The notes beneath the pieces are model-generated. The model ran no database searches, was not told the DNA's origin, and was given only the letters and a program-made list of their open reading frames with translations. The translations under genes and the position numbers were made by a program. DNA of 64,000 bases, from NCBI RefSeq assembly GCF_014696615.1, contig NZ_JACJQJ010000001.1:186001-250000 (forward strand), read 5' to 3'. This DNA comes from Nostoc linckia FACHB-104. GTDB taxonomy: Bacteria; Cyanobacteriota; Cyanobacteriia; Cyanobacteriales; Nostocaceae. Numbering within the stretch: the first letter of the stretch is position 1; every line of letters begins with the position of its first letter. Of this stretch, positions 55,075-64,000 are shown piece by piece.

Positions 55075-55816
55075 ATGTAAATGATAGCTATCCCAAAGGT
55101 TAAAAATATGTAAATAAAATGTGCTGGATCTTGCCGGCAAATGCAAGATAGCTAAGCGATTCGCACACCTTTGAGAATATCAGCCCTTAAATTTTAAGCC
55201 TCAAGCCTGAGACAGAATTTTGTATTTTTATAACCATATTTTACACCTTTAAATTTTGTACAGAGAATAATCGTAGACTTCATAAAAAGTAGAGACTGAT
55301 AATACACTTAAGAGTTTCTACTGATTGCTGACAACAATGTACTGTTGACTGAGCAATTATGCAAAGGTTTCTGGGTACTTACTTTTCATAGAAACGAGCC
55401 TAAATTTGCACAGGAATGCCTGAAACTTTCTGCTGGTGAGGGTTTAAGGATATCCCAATAATTAAAATCTGAAAACCTCTACACCCTTATACCCTGAAAT
55501 TTTTTTTCACGTACCTGTAAATTTAGGAAAACTAGTAAGGCTATCACTAGGTTGGTAGCTATCCTAAGCGATGAATAGCCTTTCGCCTGTGGAAAAGGTT
55601 ACAGAGTTTTCTCGGCAGCAAGTAACTATTGCCATGCTACTAGTAACTTCATCATTAGGAAGTTAAAAACGCAGCATTAGAGTAGAATTCTAGCAAAGGT
55701 TGTACGAATGTGCGAAAAAACAATTTTTTTTTAGAATTTAACCTGTTTATGAGAAGTTGGTAGTACTGAGAATCGAGTACTCAAACCAAAGCGGTAAGGT
55801 GAGGTAAAGATAATCA

Positions 55817-55842
55817 TAGGGGCACAACATATTGTGCCCCTA
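55817..55842. repeat. Perfect 11-bp GC-rich inverted repeat past the ftsY stop
   Basis: TAGGGGCACAA (55817-55827) pairs with TTGTGCCCCTA (55832-55842) around a 4-base loop. It is about 75 bases past the ftsY stop but has no T-run in that direction, so it looks more like a dispersed palindromic repeat than a standard terminator. Confidence 0.55.
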
Positions 55843-55914
55843 GCCTTGTACTTCATTTACCAGAAATACGCTGTATGAGTTTTTCAAGAGAAATCCTAAC
55901 TGACAAATTATCAA

Positions 55915-57624
55915 TCAGCCATTCAGGAGTGCTTCGACAAACTCGTAGCTAGAAAAGGGACGCAAGTCTTCAATACCTTCACCCGCACCGATAAAGCGAA
56001 TGGGTAAACCTAGCTGCTGCACCACAGCCAGCGCCACGCCTCCCTTAGCAGTACCATCCAACTTAGTTAACACTACACCACTGAGTTGAGCTGCTTGGGA
56101 GAAAACCTCTGCTTGCCGCAATCCATTTTGACCTAAAGTAGAGTCGAGAACTAGCAGGGATTCGACTTTGGCATTAGGAGCTTTTTTGTCGATAATCCGG
56201 CGAATTTTACTAAGTTCATCCATTAAATTTTTCTTGTTTTGCAATCGCCCTGCGGTATCAACCAGCAGTAACTCAGTGTCCCTAGCTTGGGCTGCGGCGA
56301 TCGCATCAAACACCACTGCGGCTGGATCTGTATTTTTTCCCGGATTAGAAATTACTTCCACACCGCTTCTGCTACCCCACACTTTCACCTGTTCCACAGC
56401 CGCAGCCCGGAAGGTATCAGCAGCGCCAATTAAGCATTTATAACCAGATTTTTGGGCGAGGTGGGCGATTTTGCCAATAGTCGTAGTTTTCCCAGCACCA
56501 TTTACACCAGTAATTAACCAAATATTTAAGGTTTCCTTTTCTGGGGCAAAGTTGGGCTTGTGGGTTGTTTTTACGGGATTATCCAACATATCCCGAAGAA
56601 TTGTTTTCAGATAGGCGATCGCTTCTTCTGGACGGGTAACTTCTTCGCGTAATTTTTGCTGTAGCGAACTAATAATTAAATCTGTCGCCTCCACACCCAC
56701 ATCTGCTTGTAGGAGTAATGCCTCAATTTCTGCTACAGCAGCTTGGTTTAGCGGCCCTTGACCAACAATCGCCTTTAGTTGGTTTAAAATATTGCGCCGG
56801 GTTTTATCTAATCCTTGGCGTAATTTTTTCAACCAAGTAATTTCTTCCAGAGAAATATCTTCTGCTCGCCTACCTTGAGCTGCTAAGATTTCTGCTGACC
56901 AGACAAAACCTTCATCAAAGTCCAGTCCGAGAATTTCTGCAGTTGTCTGTGGTGTTGGGGTTGATGTGGCCGCAACTGGCTGTACTATCTCCGGTTCTGG
57001 TACTTCAATGGCGCTGGCGATTAATCTTTCCTGTTTTGCTTGTCGTTCCGCCGCCGCCCGTTCTAAGAAGGACAAGTTTGCTGCTGTTGGCTGTGTTGTT
57101 TCTGGGGTAGAAATAGATTCTTCTGTAGCTGCTGTTTCTACCGCACTCACCGTTAATTCTTCTGGGCTAGCAACATCTGGTGTTGCAGGAATTTCTTCTA
57201 TAGAAGAAACCGCTACAGTTTCTGGTTCGTTACCAGATAATTCCTCAACAGTTGTTGACTCACCAATTGCATCTAATTCTAAGGGTTGCGTAGTTTCTGC
57301 AACTGCCGCAGGTTCCTCAGTAATTGTTTCACTCACAGTGGCATCTATTTCTTCTGGTGATGCTGTTTCTGTTAATGCTGCTGGTGTAGTTTCAATTTCA
57401 GCCTCAGCAGGAGAAGTTTCAGCCTCTTGGGATTGCTGTTTTTGCTGAATATTTTTATAAGCGGCTTTCGCAAAAGCTAACAAATCTGCTGCTGTGTCTG
57501 ATGTAGTTGACGTTTCTGCTGGTTCTGGTTGGGGTTCGGAAACAGCAGGGGTTTCTTCCTGCTGTTGTTGCGAGGGAACATCAGAGGAATCGTTATATTG
57601 ACGGCGGAACCAATTAAAAACCAT
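55915..57624 (-). CDS. ftsY: Signal recognition particle receptor FtsY
   Basis: A 569-residue SRP receptor. Residues 1-240 are a long acidic, Glu/Thr/Ala/Pro-rich A domain for membrane contact. The NG GTPase follows: helical N domain (about 255-345), then G1 G-V-N-G-A-G-K-T-T-T, D-T-A-G-R-L-Q-N-K and T-K-L-D-G-T-A-K-G-G. It receives SRP-bound ribosomes at the membrane and hydrolyses GTP. The acidic region is longer than in many bacteria, but such tracts vary in cyanobacteria. It is the last gene of a DUF502-nusB-ftsY series on the minus strand. Confidence 0.95.
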   Translation of the reverse strand: MVFNWFRRQYNDSSDVPSQQQQEETPAVSEPQPEPAETSTTSDTAADLLAFAKAAYKNIQQKQQSQEAETSPAEAEIETTPAALTETASPEEIDATVSETITEEPAAVAETTQPLELDAIGESTTVEELSGNEPETVAVSSIEEIPATPDVASPEELTVSAVETAATEESISTPETTQPTAANLSFLERAAAERQAKQERLIASAIEVPEPEIVQPVAATSTPTPQTTAEILGLDFDEGFVWSAEILAAQGRRAEDISLEEITWLKKLRQGLDKTRRNILNQLKAIVGQGPLNQAAVAEIEALLLQADVGVEATDLIISSLQQKLREEVTRPEEAIAYLKTILRDMLDNPVKTTHKPNFAPEKETLNIWLITGVNGAGKTTTIGKIAHLAQKSGYKCLIGAADTFRAAAVEQVKVWGSRSGVEVISNPGKNTDPAAVVFDAIAAAQARDTELLLVDTAGRLQNKKNLMDELSKIRRIIDKKAPNAKVESLLVLDSTLGQNGLRQAEVFSQAAQLSGVVLTKLDGTAKGGVALAVVQQLGLPIRFIGAGEGIEDLRPFSSYEFVEALLNG

Positions 57625-57773
57625 TGCAGCTAGTGAGATTAGTTGTAATTTAAGTAAGAGTTATAAGTTATGAGTGTAATTGAATTCCTGACTTTTTCTT
57701 GGTGTGAAAACCGCCAGGAGATCATCACTACTCATATCTCACTCTTAACTCAAAACTTAGCACTAATAAAACG

Positions 57774-58403
57774 CTATGCAGTCTTTTTCTGCTCCGTGAA
57801 TCGGCGCAGTACGCCATTAATAAACCGATGACCTTCGTCTCCGCTGTAGCGTTTGGCTAATTCCACTGCTTCATTGATGGCTACACTATCGGGTAAGCCT
57901 AAAAACAGCATTTCTGCGACCGCAATTCTTAGAATATCCCGATCAATTTGAGCCAAGCGAGTTACTTGCCAATCTACTAATGCAGTAGAAATATGTTCAT
58001 CGATAATATTTCGTTCTTCGTTAACTGTCTTAACAATTTCGATAGCGTATCTGCTAACTGTTTTATCTTGATTGGCGAGTTGAATCAATTCCGGAAACTC
58101 TACGGCTGCACCCAATTGATTGATGGCAGTTTGGGTAGCGGCGATCGCTTCTTGTAGCATTGTCCGCGCACTATTTAAGTCAGAGGCACGCGTTTGACTA
58201 GTTAAAATGCGATCGTGACTGCGTTGTAGTTCACCAGCTGCATTATCCAAATTATCTTGGACTTCCGACCTCAGAGTACGTACTGCCGCTAATACTAACT
58301 TGGGGAGTTGTTCTTCTGTGAGTTTCTTGGGGTTAACTGGCAACTGACTGAGGCTTAACAGCGCTAGTTCTCGCGCCAGTTGCTGTGGTTTACGGTCTTG
58401 CAT
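57774..58403 (-). CDS. nusB: Transcription antitermination factor NusB
   Basis: The 209-residue protein has the NusB all-helical signature in its C-terminal half ([18 protein letters not shown], then [14 protein letters not shown] and F-I-N-G-V-L-R-R). About 60 more residues than the E. coli protein lie in the first half, as in other cyanobacteria. It works with NusE/S10 on rRNA transcripts. It starts 93 bases after the DUF502 gene and ends 150 bases before the ftsY start. Confidence 0.94.
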   Translation of the reverse strand: MQDRKPQQLARELALLSLSQLPVNPKKLTEEQLPKLVLAAVRTLRSEVQDNLDNAAGELQRSHDRILTSQTRASDLNSARTMLQEAIAATQTAINQLGAAVEFPELIQLANQDKTVSRYAIEIVKTVNEERNIIDEHISTALVDWQVTRLAQIDRDILRIAVAEMLFLGLPDSVAINEAVELAKRYSGDEGHRFINGVLRRFTEQKKTA

Positions 58404-58495
58404 AAAAGTAAGTTGGAGTTAGTTAAGACTGATAAAAGTAGGGAGAACGAATTTAGGAGTCTATAGATTTTGCTATAGTCAGACAACCATATTAT

Positions 58496-59311
58496 CTATT
58501 TGTTGGTAACTTTCTCCGAGTGATTTGAATTTTCTACTAGGGGGATGATTTTTGACTTTGTTTCTAGTGCTGTTACGTCCTCTTGAGAGATGGCTATAAC
58601 TGTATTAGGGGCGACAATACCACCAGAAACTACTATTTTAAAAGCATCTTCTATGGACATCGAAAGGGATATCACCTCATCTTCAGGAACGATCGCATAC
58701 CATCCTGTAGTGGGGTTGGGAGTTGTAGGGATAAAAACACTCAACATCGGACGAGACATTTGAGCTTGAATCTCATTGCTGATGATACCCGTCACAAAAG
58801 CGATCGCCCATACTCCTCGCCTGGGATACTCTAACAAAATTACACGGCGAAATTTGCCAGGAGAATCTTTGAGCAGCGTTTCCAAAAGCTGTTTCAGAGT
58901 TTTATATACCTGTCCCGCTAAAGGAATTGCCTGTAAAAGCTGTTCGCCAAAATCTAGTAACCACCGCCCCGCAATATTTCGCGCCATCAAGCCAATTACA
59001 AGAATACTCAGCAGTGGTACAGCTAACCCAACTCCTAAATTCAGTATATTTACTAGTATAGGATGCAATCCCTCAAACGGGTTGAGTTGTTTGGGAATTT
59101 GGGTAAGAAAGTTAATGACCCAACTTGCAATGGTAATAGTTAGCCAGATTGTAGTTGCTAGGGGAATTACTACCAACAACCCAGCAATCAGGTCATTTTT
59201 TAAGTCCTGTTTTAGGCGATTCATTACCAAGTCCCGATTCTCCTTACTTAGGCTAGTGGAACTTTTTTTATCAGTCTTGATACCAACCGATTCATGCCAG
59301 CGTATTGACAT
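58496..59311 (-). CDS. DUF502 family membrane protein
   Basis: A 271-residue protein with two membrane segments (about 40-64 and 85-110) followed by a soluble beta-rich region with V-F-I-P-T-T-P-N-P-T-T-G-W-Y, the hallmark of DUF502. Its function is unknown; relatives lie next to nusB in cyanobacteria, and plant homologues (COV family) affect vascular patterning. The long start (59311) adds 29 polar residues before M-N-R-L-K-Q-D-L-K (59224), which is where I expect most homologues to begin, so the true start is uncertain. Confidence 0.85.
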   Translation of the reverse strand: MSIRWHESVGIKTDKKSSTSLSKENRDLVMNRLKQDLKNDLIAGLLVVIPLATTIWLTITIASWVINFLTQIPKQLNPFEGLHPILVNILNLGVGLAVPLLSILVIGLMARNIAGRWLLDFGEQLLQAIPLAGQVYKTLKQLLETLLKDSPGKFRRVILLEYPRRGVWAIAFVTGIISNEIQAQMSRPMLSVFIPTTPNPTTGWYAIVPEDEVISLSMSIEDAFKIVVSGGIVAPNTVIAISQEDVTALETKSKIIPLVENSNHSEKVTNK

Positions 59312-59698
59312 AATTTGAGGTACAAGCTACCACAAGCAAATTTTGCCAACGCTATTTAATTGCATAGTAGATCGCTACGAAGTGCGGCTGCGCTAGTTAG
59401 CTGAGAAAATGTTACTTTTCTTCACTAAATTTGTAAAATATTATTACAAATTTTTTCAGCCTTATTAAAACTACCGCACCTAATTAAAAGCTGCTAATAC
59501 TTCTGAAAGTACAAGCAGATAGTCGTAAAGCCGTTTTTGATGTTAAATCTGTTTTAGAGAGACAAGAATAACTTTTCTAAAAAAATTATATAAAAAAATA
59601 TTAATTTATCATAACGGAGATTGGGAAAAGCAGAGGGGCAGGGAGCAGGGGAGAAATTAGTAATAAACAACACCAAACCCCAAACCCCAAACCCCAAA
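59312..59698. other. 387-base gap ending in short tandem repeats
   Basis: AT-rich, with no gene seen. The end carries G/A-rich units and the AAACCCC repeats (59675-59698) that run up to the stop of the minus-strand glycosyltransferase. Confidence 0.6.
59675..59698. repeat. AAACCCC heptamer, three copies plus AAA, abutting a stop codon
   Basis: Copies lie at 59675-59681, 59682-59688 and 59689-59695, then AAA. The stop codon of the glycosyltransferase gene is at 59699-59701. Heptamer repeats of this kind (STRR) are known in heterocystous cyanobacteria. Confidence 0.88.
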
Positions 59699-60574
59699 TT
59701 AAACCACATCAACCTGTGTACTTGTTTGTGAAATCGGTACTTTTGTCTCTAAGCTAGGAACGGGCATATGCTTCATTTCCCATGCTTTCAGCAAAATTAA
59801 GTATTCGTAGAATGCCTGTAATGTACACCAAGCCATGCCAGCGCGTCCATCTAAACAGCCGCCTAATAAAAAATACATATAAAAGAAGCGTACCAGTGGC
59901 CTAGCAGGTAATCGCAAAGATAAGTCTTTTAAGGCGCGGCGTTTTTCTACCTCTGATTTACCAAAAAATAAATTTTGCCATTTCACATTGCCTTGTTCTA
60001 TTTGATGCAATGTCTCTATAGCCTCATCAGTAGAATAACGGTTATGCTTGTCAATCCAACGGCTCAAACCCTTGCTACAAGTGTAGTGAGGATAAGTTTC
60101 TTTTAAAAAGCTGGTTGCACCATTACAAACCTCACGTTCAGTATGTCCGTAATCTGTAAACCACACTTTACCATGACGGAAAAGACGTAGTTGGTAACGC
60201 GGATATTGGGTACTGTGGCGAATCCAACGATTCATAAACATGACACGTTCTGCAACGTAGTAACCAATGTAGTCTGGATTTTGTGTTGCTTGTTCGCATT
60301 CTGCAAACAGTTCTGGTGTCATACGTTCATCAGCTTCTAGAATGTAGACCCATTCATGCTTGGGCATAATAGACTCTAGCATCCAAGTACGCTGTCGCCC
60401 GTGGCTTTCAAAAGGGTGTTCAAAGACGCGAACTGGATAGCGATTGGCAATTTCTACAGTGCGATCGCTGCTGCATGAATCCACAACAATAATGTCATCC
60501 GATAACATTGCTGACTCTATACAAGCAGCAATGTCTAATTCTTCGTTATAAGTCAGTATAAAAACAGAAAACAT
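59699..60574 (-). CDS. GT2 glycosyltransferase, WaaE/KdtX-like
   Basis: The ATG at 60574 (preceded by GAGTTGAGA) gives 291 residues; TTG 60580 would add two. The GT-A motifs are F-I-L-T-Y-N-E-E (about 5-12), V-V-D-S-C-S-S-D-R-T and L-E-A-D-E (about 78-82) as the metal site, which replaces the commoner D-A-D. A hydrophobic helix pair near 230-265 (F-F-Y-M-Y-F-L-L-G-G-C-L-D-G) matches membrane-associated WaaE-type enzymes. It is in the same group as 34135-34947. An HpsJ-like gene lies upstream, suggesting extracellular polysaccharide synthesis. Confidence 0.87.
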   Translation of the reverse strand: MFSVFILTYNEELDIAACIESAMLSDDIIVVDSCSSDRTVEIANRYPVRVFEHPFESHGRQRTWMLESIMPKHEWVYILEADERMTPELFAECEQATQNPDYIGYYVAERVMFMNRWIRHSTQYPRYQLRLFRHGKVWFTDYGHTEREVCNGATSFLKETYPHYTCSKGLSRWIDKHNRYSTDEAIETLHQIEQGNVKWQNLFFGKSEVEKRRALKDLSLRLPARPLVRFFYMYFLLGGCLDGRAGMAWCTLQAFYEYLILLKAWEMKHMPVPSLETKVPISQTSTQVDVV

Positions 60575-60915
60575 TCTCAACTCTTAGTAAAAATATTTAT
60601 ACTCAATCAAGCTACATATTAGTTAATTTCCTCTCAGTCACCCACGGTAAAAACCCACAATTAAAGAATAAAATATCTCTTTTCTAGCCTCTAGCCCCTA
60701 TTTTTTAGGTTGACATATATGTGATAAATCACACAACGAATCCATAAAAATCTTTCCTAGCCCCCAGTCTCTAGTCCCTATTTTTAAGTTTTTATGGGAA
60801 AAGGGTAAAGGCTTTTCCCTTTACCCCTTTACCCTTTACCCTTTTGTCTTCTTCAGGTTGCTTATTAATAGTGGGTTTTTCATTTTGAATTTTGAATCAG
60901 CGAATTTTGCCTTAC
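60575..60915. other. 341-base gap rich in short repeats
   Basis: No gene. It contains imperfect direct repeats of the TTTTCTAGCCTCTAGCCCCTA type near 60675-60705 and again near 60750-60782, and a TTTACCC-rich hairpin (60803-60826). Confidence 0.55.
60803..60826. repeat. TTTACCC-type hairpin and heptamer repeats
   Basis: GGGTAAAG (60803-60810) pairs with CTTTACCC (60819-60826) around an 8-base loop. Further TTTACCC units follow to about 60841. The structure lies past the HpsJ-like stop in its reading direction and may serve as a terminator. Confidence 0.55.
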
Positions 60916-61758
60916 TTAACGAGGTGCAGGAGTTTTGCGTCCACTATTTTGGAAAGTTCCCATACCTTTTAATCCTGTCCAACCGATGATGATGTAACCA
61001 ATAGATAACAGCAAACTGCTAATACCAGTTCGGATTCCAGATTTCCAAGCATTGTCTTTAGCTTGTTTCTCGGCTTCTTCCTTACGCTGACGAACTAGGC
61101 TGAGTTGTTGGTTACGTTGCGCTTGAATATCTGTTTGTTCTTGAATAGCTTTGTCGAGTACTTTCGGATCTGCCTTAGCTTTCTTCAACAAATCTTTAAC
61201 AGCTGCGGGAACTTGAGGGCTTTCCAGTGCTTGCTTATATTTTTGCTCGTCTTTAAGTATTTCAGTCAACTGAGCTTTGGTTTGATTTCGCAGTTGTTCT
61301 AGCTGTGCTTTTCCTTGCTCAGTATTCAGTTGTGCTTGCAATTGCGACAAGCGATTGTTGAGTTGATTTTCTGCCTGATCTGCATCTTGGTTAATTTGAT
61401 TTACGGCTTGAGTCTTCGCTTGATTCACATTATTGAGATGCAGGGGGAAAATTAACAAAAACATTAAGCCTAAGATACTTGATAGTACGAAAGCAGGAAA
61501 TCTCAAATCGAGACTTGGTGCGCGATCGCTATCACCATCTGTCTCAATCCAATAAGCTGCAAACAATATCCCAAAACCTACCAATGGCACAATCCCCCGA
61601 TCTACAAGGGCTGTAGCCAACGCGATTTGCCATGCGCGATCGGTTGGTTGGAAGGGTAACAACAGAATCGCAAAATCTAGCAAAAAGGACAAAATTAGGA
61701 TAATGCCCACCACCTTTAATGTCAGGGCAGTGTTCACGGTAGTAAAACGTTTCACCAT
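60916..61758 (-). CDS. HpsJ-like membrane protein
   Basis: A 280-residue protein with three hydrophobic segments in the N-terminal half (about 15-38, 50-68 and 90-108), a long Gln/Lys-rich coiled coil (about 112-240), and a final membrane helix (about 245-265). This layout matches the HpsJ family associated with hormogonium polysaccharide secretion in filamentous cyanobacteria. The coiled coil probably lies outside the membrane and may contact the secretion or pilus machinery. The family call rests on architecture and memory of the family. Confidence 0.65.
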   Translation of the reverse strand: MVKRFTTVNTALTLKVVGIILILSFLLDFAILLLPFQPTDRAWQIALATALVDRGIVPLVGFGILFAAYWIETDGDSDRAPSLDLRFPAFVLSSILGLMFLLIFPLHLNNVNQAKTQAVNQINQDADQAENQLNNRLSQLQAQLNTEQGKAQLEQLRNQTKAQLTEILKDEQKYKQALESPQVPAAVKDLLKKAKADPKVLDKAIQEQTDIQAQRNQQLSLVRQRKEEAEKQAKDNAWKSGIRTGISSLLLSIGYIIIGWTGLKGMGTFQNSGRKTPAPR

Positions 61759-62110
61759 AGTTTTTTAGTCTTTGAGTAAATCAGAGTGATTGTCCTATAT
61801 AAAGTTACTGGAATATTGTTCCCATAACCGTACTTGTTATAAGCCAATAAAAAGTAGATGTAACACAATTACATAATGTCGGTACTCAATGGCTGAAAAG
61901 CCTCGCGCCGCCATTAATTATCAATACTTACTAGTTTTGACCATTAACTAATTAACGCAAAATCTTACCCCTTATCAGGGATAAGCACAGAGATTCTCAG
62001 CCTCTTGCAATACAACTACACCAAAGTAGCACTTGTCATCATAAGTGTCCTCAGAAGTTACTTAGTGTTTTGCAACACTTTTAGTAAATTTCTCCATATT
62101 TCTTCACTCA
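61759..62110. other. 352-base intergenic region
   Basis: No gene or clear structure is visible between the HpsJ-like gene and the next minus-strand gene. Confidence 0.55.
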
Positions 62111-62788
62111 TCACTGAGTTTTGTCAGCAGCTTTTTTCGCAATAGTTTGTTCCCAAATTGGTAGATCCTCAGGACGGTCAACATCAGCCAAAGTAGGTAA
62201 GTAAGTGTGTGATAAATTAAGCTGCTGAGCAATGTCTACAGTTTGCTGGAATACTTGAGAAGTTCCCCAGTCTATATTGGCGAATAATTGCGGAATTGCT
62301 TGATGCAACCCAATTAAGTAATATCCACCATCGATTGCGGGGCCTAGCACCAAGTCAAAATTATTTAGTTGCTCAAACGCCATTGCTAGCAATTGAGAAT
62401 TTACCCCAGGACAATCTATACCGATGATTATTACTTCTTGTTTACCAGATGCAACCGCATCCGCAAGCGATCGCATGATGCGATCGCCTAAATCTCCTTC
62501 ACCTTGAGGCTGGTAAACTAAATCAGACCCCAACCAATTTTGCATTAGTTGTAAATTTCCGCCTGCAAACCGCACTTCAAAAGAAATAGCAAGTATCTTT
62601 TGCAATGCTTGGACTTGCAATATTGTGTATTCAGTCATCTGCTTTTGCAGATTAGCAGCACCCAATTCACCTAAAGCAGGTATCAACCGGGTTTTAGTCT
62701 TCCCTGGTTCTGGATAACGAGTAAAAATAACTAGGTGCTGTTTCAGGTTGTTTAATAATTTCAGAACGGAATACCTTATGCGAATCAA
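62111..62788 (-). CDS. DUF2064/TIGR04282-type glycosyltransferase
   Basis: The 225-residue protein has the GT-A-like nucleotide-binding start L-V-I-F-T-R-Y-P-E-P-G-K-T-K-T-R-L (19-35), I-I-G-I-D-C-P-G in the middle and L-G-P-A-I-D-G-G-Y-Y-L-I-G as the acidic site. Members sit in arsenosugar and related glycosylation loci and are annotated as TIGR04282 transferases. The substrate here is unknown, and no arsenic genes are near. There is no ATG; TTG at 62788 is the likeliest start. A 137-base gap separates it from the pseudopilin gene upstream. Confidence 0.85.
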   Translation of the reverse strand: MIRIRYSVLKLLNNLKQHLVIFTRYPEPGKTKTRLIPALGELGAANLQKQMTEYTILQVQALQKILAISFEVRFAGGNLQLMQNWLGSDLVYQPQGEGDLGDRIMRSLADAVASGKQEVIIIGIDCPGVNSQLLAMAFEQLNNFDLVLGPAIDGGYYLIGLHQAIPQLFANIDWGTSQVFQQTVDIAQQLNLSHTYLPTLADVDRPEDLPIWEQTIAKKAADKTQ

Positions 62789-62925
62789 CTAAAACGAGAT
62801 TTACCCAACTAGCATATCTATAATTTACTCAGTGATGGTTGCCAAAAGTCAATTTTCTTAGCCTTTAAACCCTGGGCAATGACAAATGACAGCCCTGACC
62901 AGTTATCTTCAATTGCATCTCCTAC

Positions 62926-63474
62926 TTAATAACAATACTTGTTACTTTGCGGTGTAGGCTGCTCTTTACTAGTGCGGATTGCGCCCAAAATTGTAGAAAC
63001 AATTACGCAACGTTTAGCTTTACCACCATATTTACTAGATAAAGTTATTCTTCCTAAAGGTGGTTGCTGGACGCTACCTGTGTGATCGAATTGAATTTGT
63101 CTAATTCCGTTTGACAAAGTTAAGGTTGTTTCTGTATCTAATACAACATTCGCATCCAAGTCATTCCAATTTGCACTAGCTGCACTAACAGTAGCAGGAT
63201 GAACCGCCCATTGCACAATACCGTTGTATTCTCGAAAGCTAGCATTCCAGGTCAACTTTTCCTTTTTGGCTTGGCTTTGCGCTTGGCGGAAGGCTTGGTA
63301 AACTTGATTTTGGGAAGTATTAAGACGTTGAGTTTTGACGAAAGACACCCAAGTAGGAGCTGCGATCGCACTTAAAATACCTATTACTACAACGATTACC
63401 AACGTCTCCATCAGCGTAAAGCCGCTATTAGAGCTATTTTTTACTGCATTTTTAATATTTGGTTTACAATCCAC
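62926..63474 (-). CDS. GspH/FimT-type pseudopilin
   Basis: With GTG at 63474 as start (TTG 63480 is an alternative), the 182-residue protein has an 18-residue leader ending in Gly, then F-T-L-M-E-T-L-V-I-V-V-V-I-G-I-L-S: prepilin peptidase cleavage follows Gly18, and Glu+5 is present. The rest is a beta-rich GspH-like head. Such minor pilins prime type IV pili or type II secretion, and in cyanobacteria related pseudopilins occur in the hps polysaccharide locus. Cysteines near the C terminus (K-R-C and K-Y-C) could form a disulfide. Confidence 0.87.
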   Translation of the reverse strand: MDCKPNIKNAVKNSSNSGFTLMETLVIVVVIGILSAIAAPTWVSFVKTQRLNTSQNQVYQAFRQAQSQAKKEKLTWNASFREYNGIVQWAVHPATVSAASANWNDLDANVVLDTETTLTLSNGIRQIQFDHTGSVQQPPLGRITLSSKYGGKAKRCVIVSTILGAIRTSKEQPTPQSNKYCY

Positions 63475-63532
63475 GAGCAATGCACCTAAAGTATTTATCT
63501 TTATGTGTTATTAATGGTTTTATTTTTTTGTT

Positions 63533-64000
63533 TTATAAATTAACGCTGATTGTTCTATTCTTTAATAAAGCTGTTAGCCACTGGCTAGGTAAAACTATAA
63601 CCATCAATATTTTAATTAATAGCGTTAATGTAAAACGAAGATATTGTAATCGCTTAGGATTGTAGATAAAAAACTTCCACAAAAATTTAGCTCCGAGGAA
63701 ACTTTTATCTCGATTTAGAGGTGCTTGCAGAGATTTGCAGGTTAGATATTTATATAAGTTAAATATACTGTGCGATTTTAGGTCTCTGAGTGATTCAGGA
63801 GCCCGAGTAAATGCCCGTTCAATTACTTGTAAGCACGCATCTTCCATTTTCAAAAGATTAGCGGACATAGAAGTTCCAGAAACTCTATACAAAATTTGTG
63901 GAGATGATACCGCTACAAAAAGATAACGAGCTGCTAATCTCAACCATAAATCCCAATCTTCAGCAGATTTTAGTGAAGGATCAAAACCTCCTACTTCTAC
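63533..64000 (-). CDS. GT2 glycosyltransferase, 3' part (truncated by the window edge)
   Basis: The minus-strand frame runs open to the window end at 64000 without a start. Its first visible residues, V-G-G-F-D-P-S-L-K-S-A-E-D-W-D-L-W-L-R-L, are the acceptor-side block of GT2 glycosyltransferases (G-G-F-D, then E-D-x-D), and the C terminus has a hydrophobic, basic tail (about 105-155 of the visible part). The 155 residues seen are the C-terminal half. It precedes a pseudopilin gene on the same strand, a pairing seen in hormogonium polysaccharide loci. Confidence 0.82.
   Translation of the reverse strand, partial: VEVGGFDPSLKSAEDWDLWLRLAARYLFVAVSSPQILYRVSGTSMSANLLKMEDACLQVIERAFTRAPESLRDLKSHSIFNLYKYLTCKSLQAPLNRDKSFLGAKFLWKFFIYNPKRLQYLRFTLTLLIKILMVIVLPSQWLTALLKNRTISVNL

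Larger units (their letters stand above)
54672..55914. other. 1.24-kb gene-free stretch between phosphatase and ftsY
   Basis: I find no convincing coding frame, tRNA, tmRNA or other known RNA. Two structures stand out (55045-55074 and 55817-55842). The rest is AT-rich with stop codons in all frames. It may hold an unannotated RNA or be a decayed gene region. Confidence 0.55.

Noticed and set aside
56966-57448. 160-residue Ser/Ala/Val-rich plus-strand frame opposite ftsY
   Set aside because: It is the antisense of the acidic repeat-like A domain of ftsY; the composition explains the open frame.

Overview
The window looks like the chromosome of a filamentous, probably heterocyst-forming cyanobacterium (Nostoc/Calothrix/Fischerella type). 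The evidence is psbH and psbN in their usual divergent arrangement, a DUF3611 (Tic21-like) membrane protein, many copies of the cyanobacterial HIP1 octamer (GCGATCGC), Nostocales-type short tandem repeats, an HpsJ-like protein and a PEP-CTERM tail. I cannot name the species.

Region 1 (1-6704): the 3' end of a PEP-CTERM protein and a strong hairpin, followed by a tightly packed plus-strand operon: Gfo/Idh/MocA oxidoreductase, DegT aminotransferase, an unrecognised two-lobed Rossmann-like protein, a formyltransferase, an NAD-dependent epimerase and a second DegT aminotransferase. Overlapping stops and starts suggest one pathway, most simply production of a nucleotide-linked, N-formylated amino sugar.

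Region 2 (6749-35620): a large glycan assembly cluster, all on the plus strand. It holds about 18 glycosyltransferases of several types (GT4-like, GT2, CgeB-like, GT11-like, a GT2-GtrA fusion, a GT39-like membrane protein and one unrecognised candidate). It also has a Wzy-like polymerase, an AsnB-type amidotransferase, a phytanoyl-CoA dioxygenase-like oxygenase and a WcaF-like acetyltransferase. No Wzx flippase, initiating phosphosugar transferase or Wzc/Wza export gene is visible. Two glycosyltransferases occur as duplicated pairs, and in both cases the copies flank AT-rich genes without HIP1 sites. This suggests a cluster assembled by duplication and import.

Region 3 (35621-43931): a non-coding gap, a VirB10/TrbI-like membrane protein, and a signalling block on both strands (NarL-type response regulator, REC-HisKA_3 kinase, large Cache-HAMP-PAS hybrid kinase). 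Tandem repeats sit between the first two minus-strand signalling genes and probably became part of the regulator's N terminus.

Region 4 (43932-64000): mostly housekeeping genes: rpsU, pth, tatA, psbH/psbN, a GH38 alpha-mannosidase carrying four in-frame repeat insertions, a conserved hypothetical, DUF3611, a SpoIIE-type phosphatase, a 1.2 kb non-coding gap, and the DUF502-nusB-ftsY series. The last 5 kb returns to surface functions: GT2, HpsJ-like protein, TIGR04282-type transferase, a GspH-like pseudopilin and the end of another GT2 gene running off the window.
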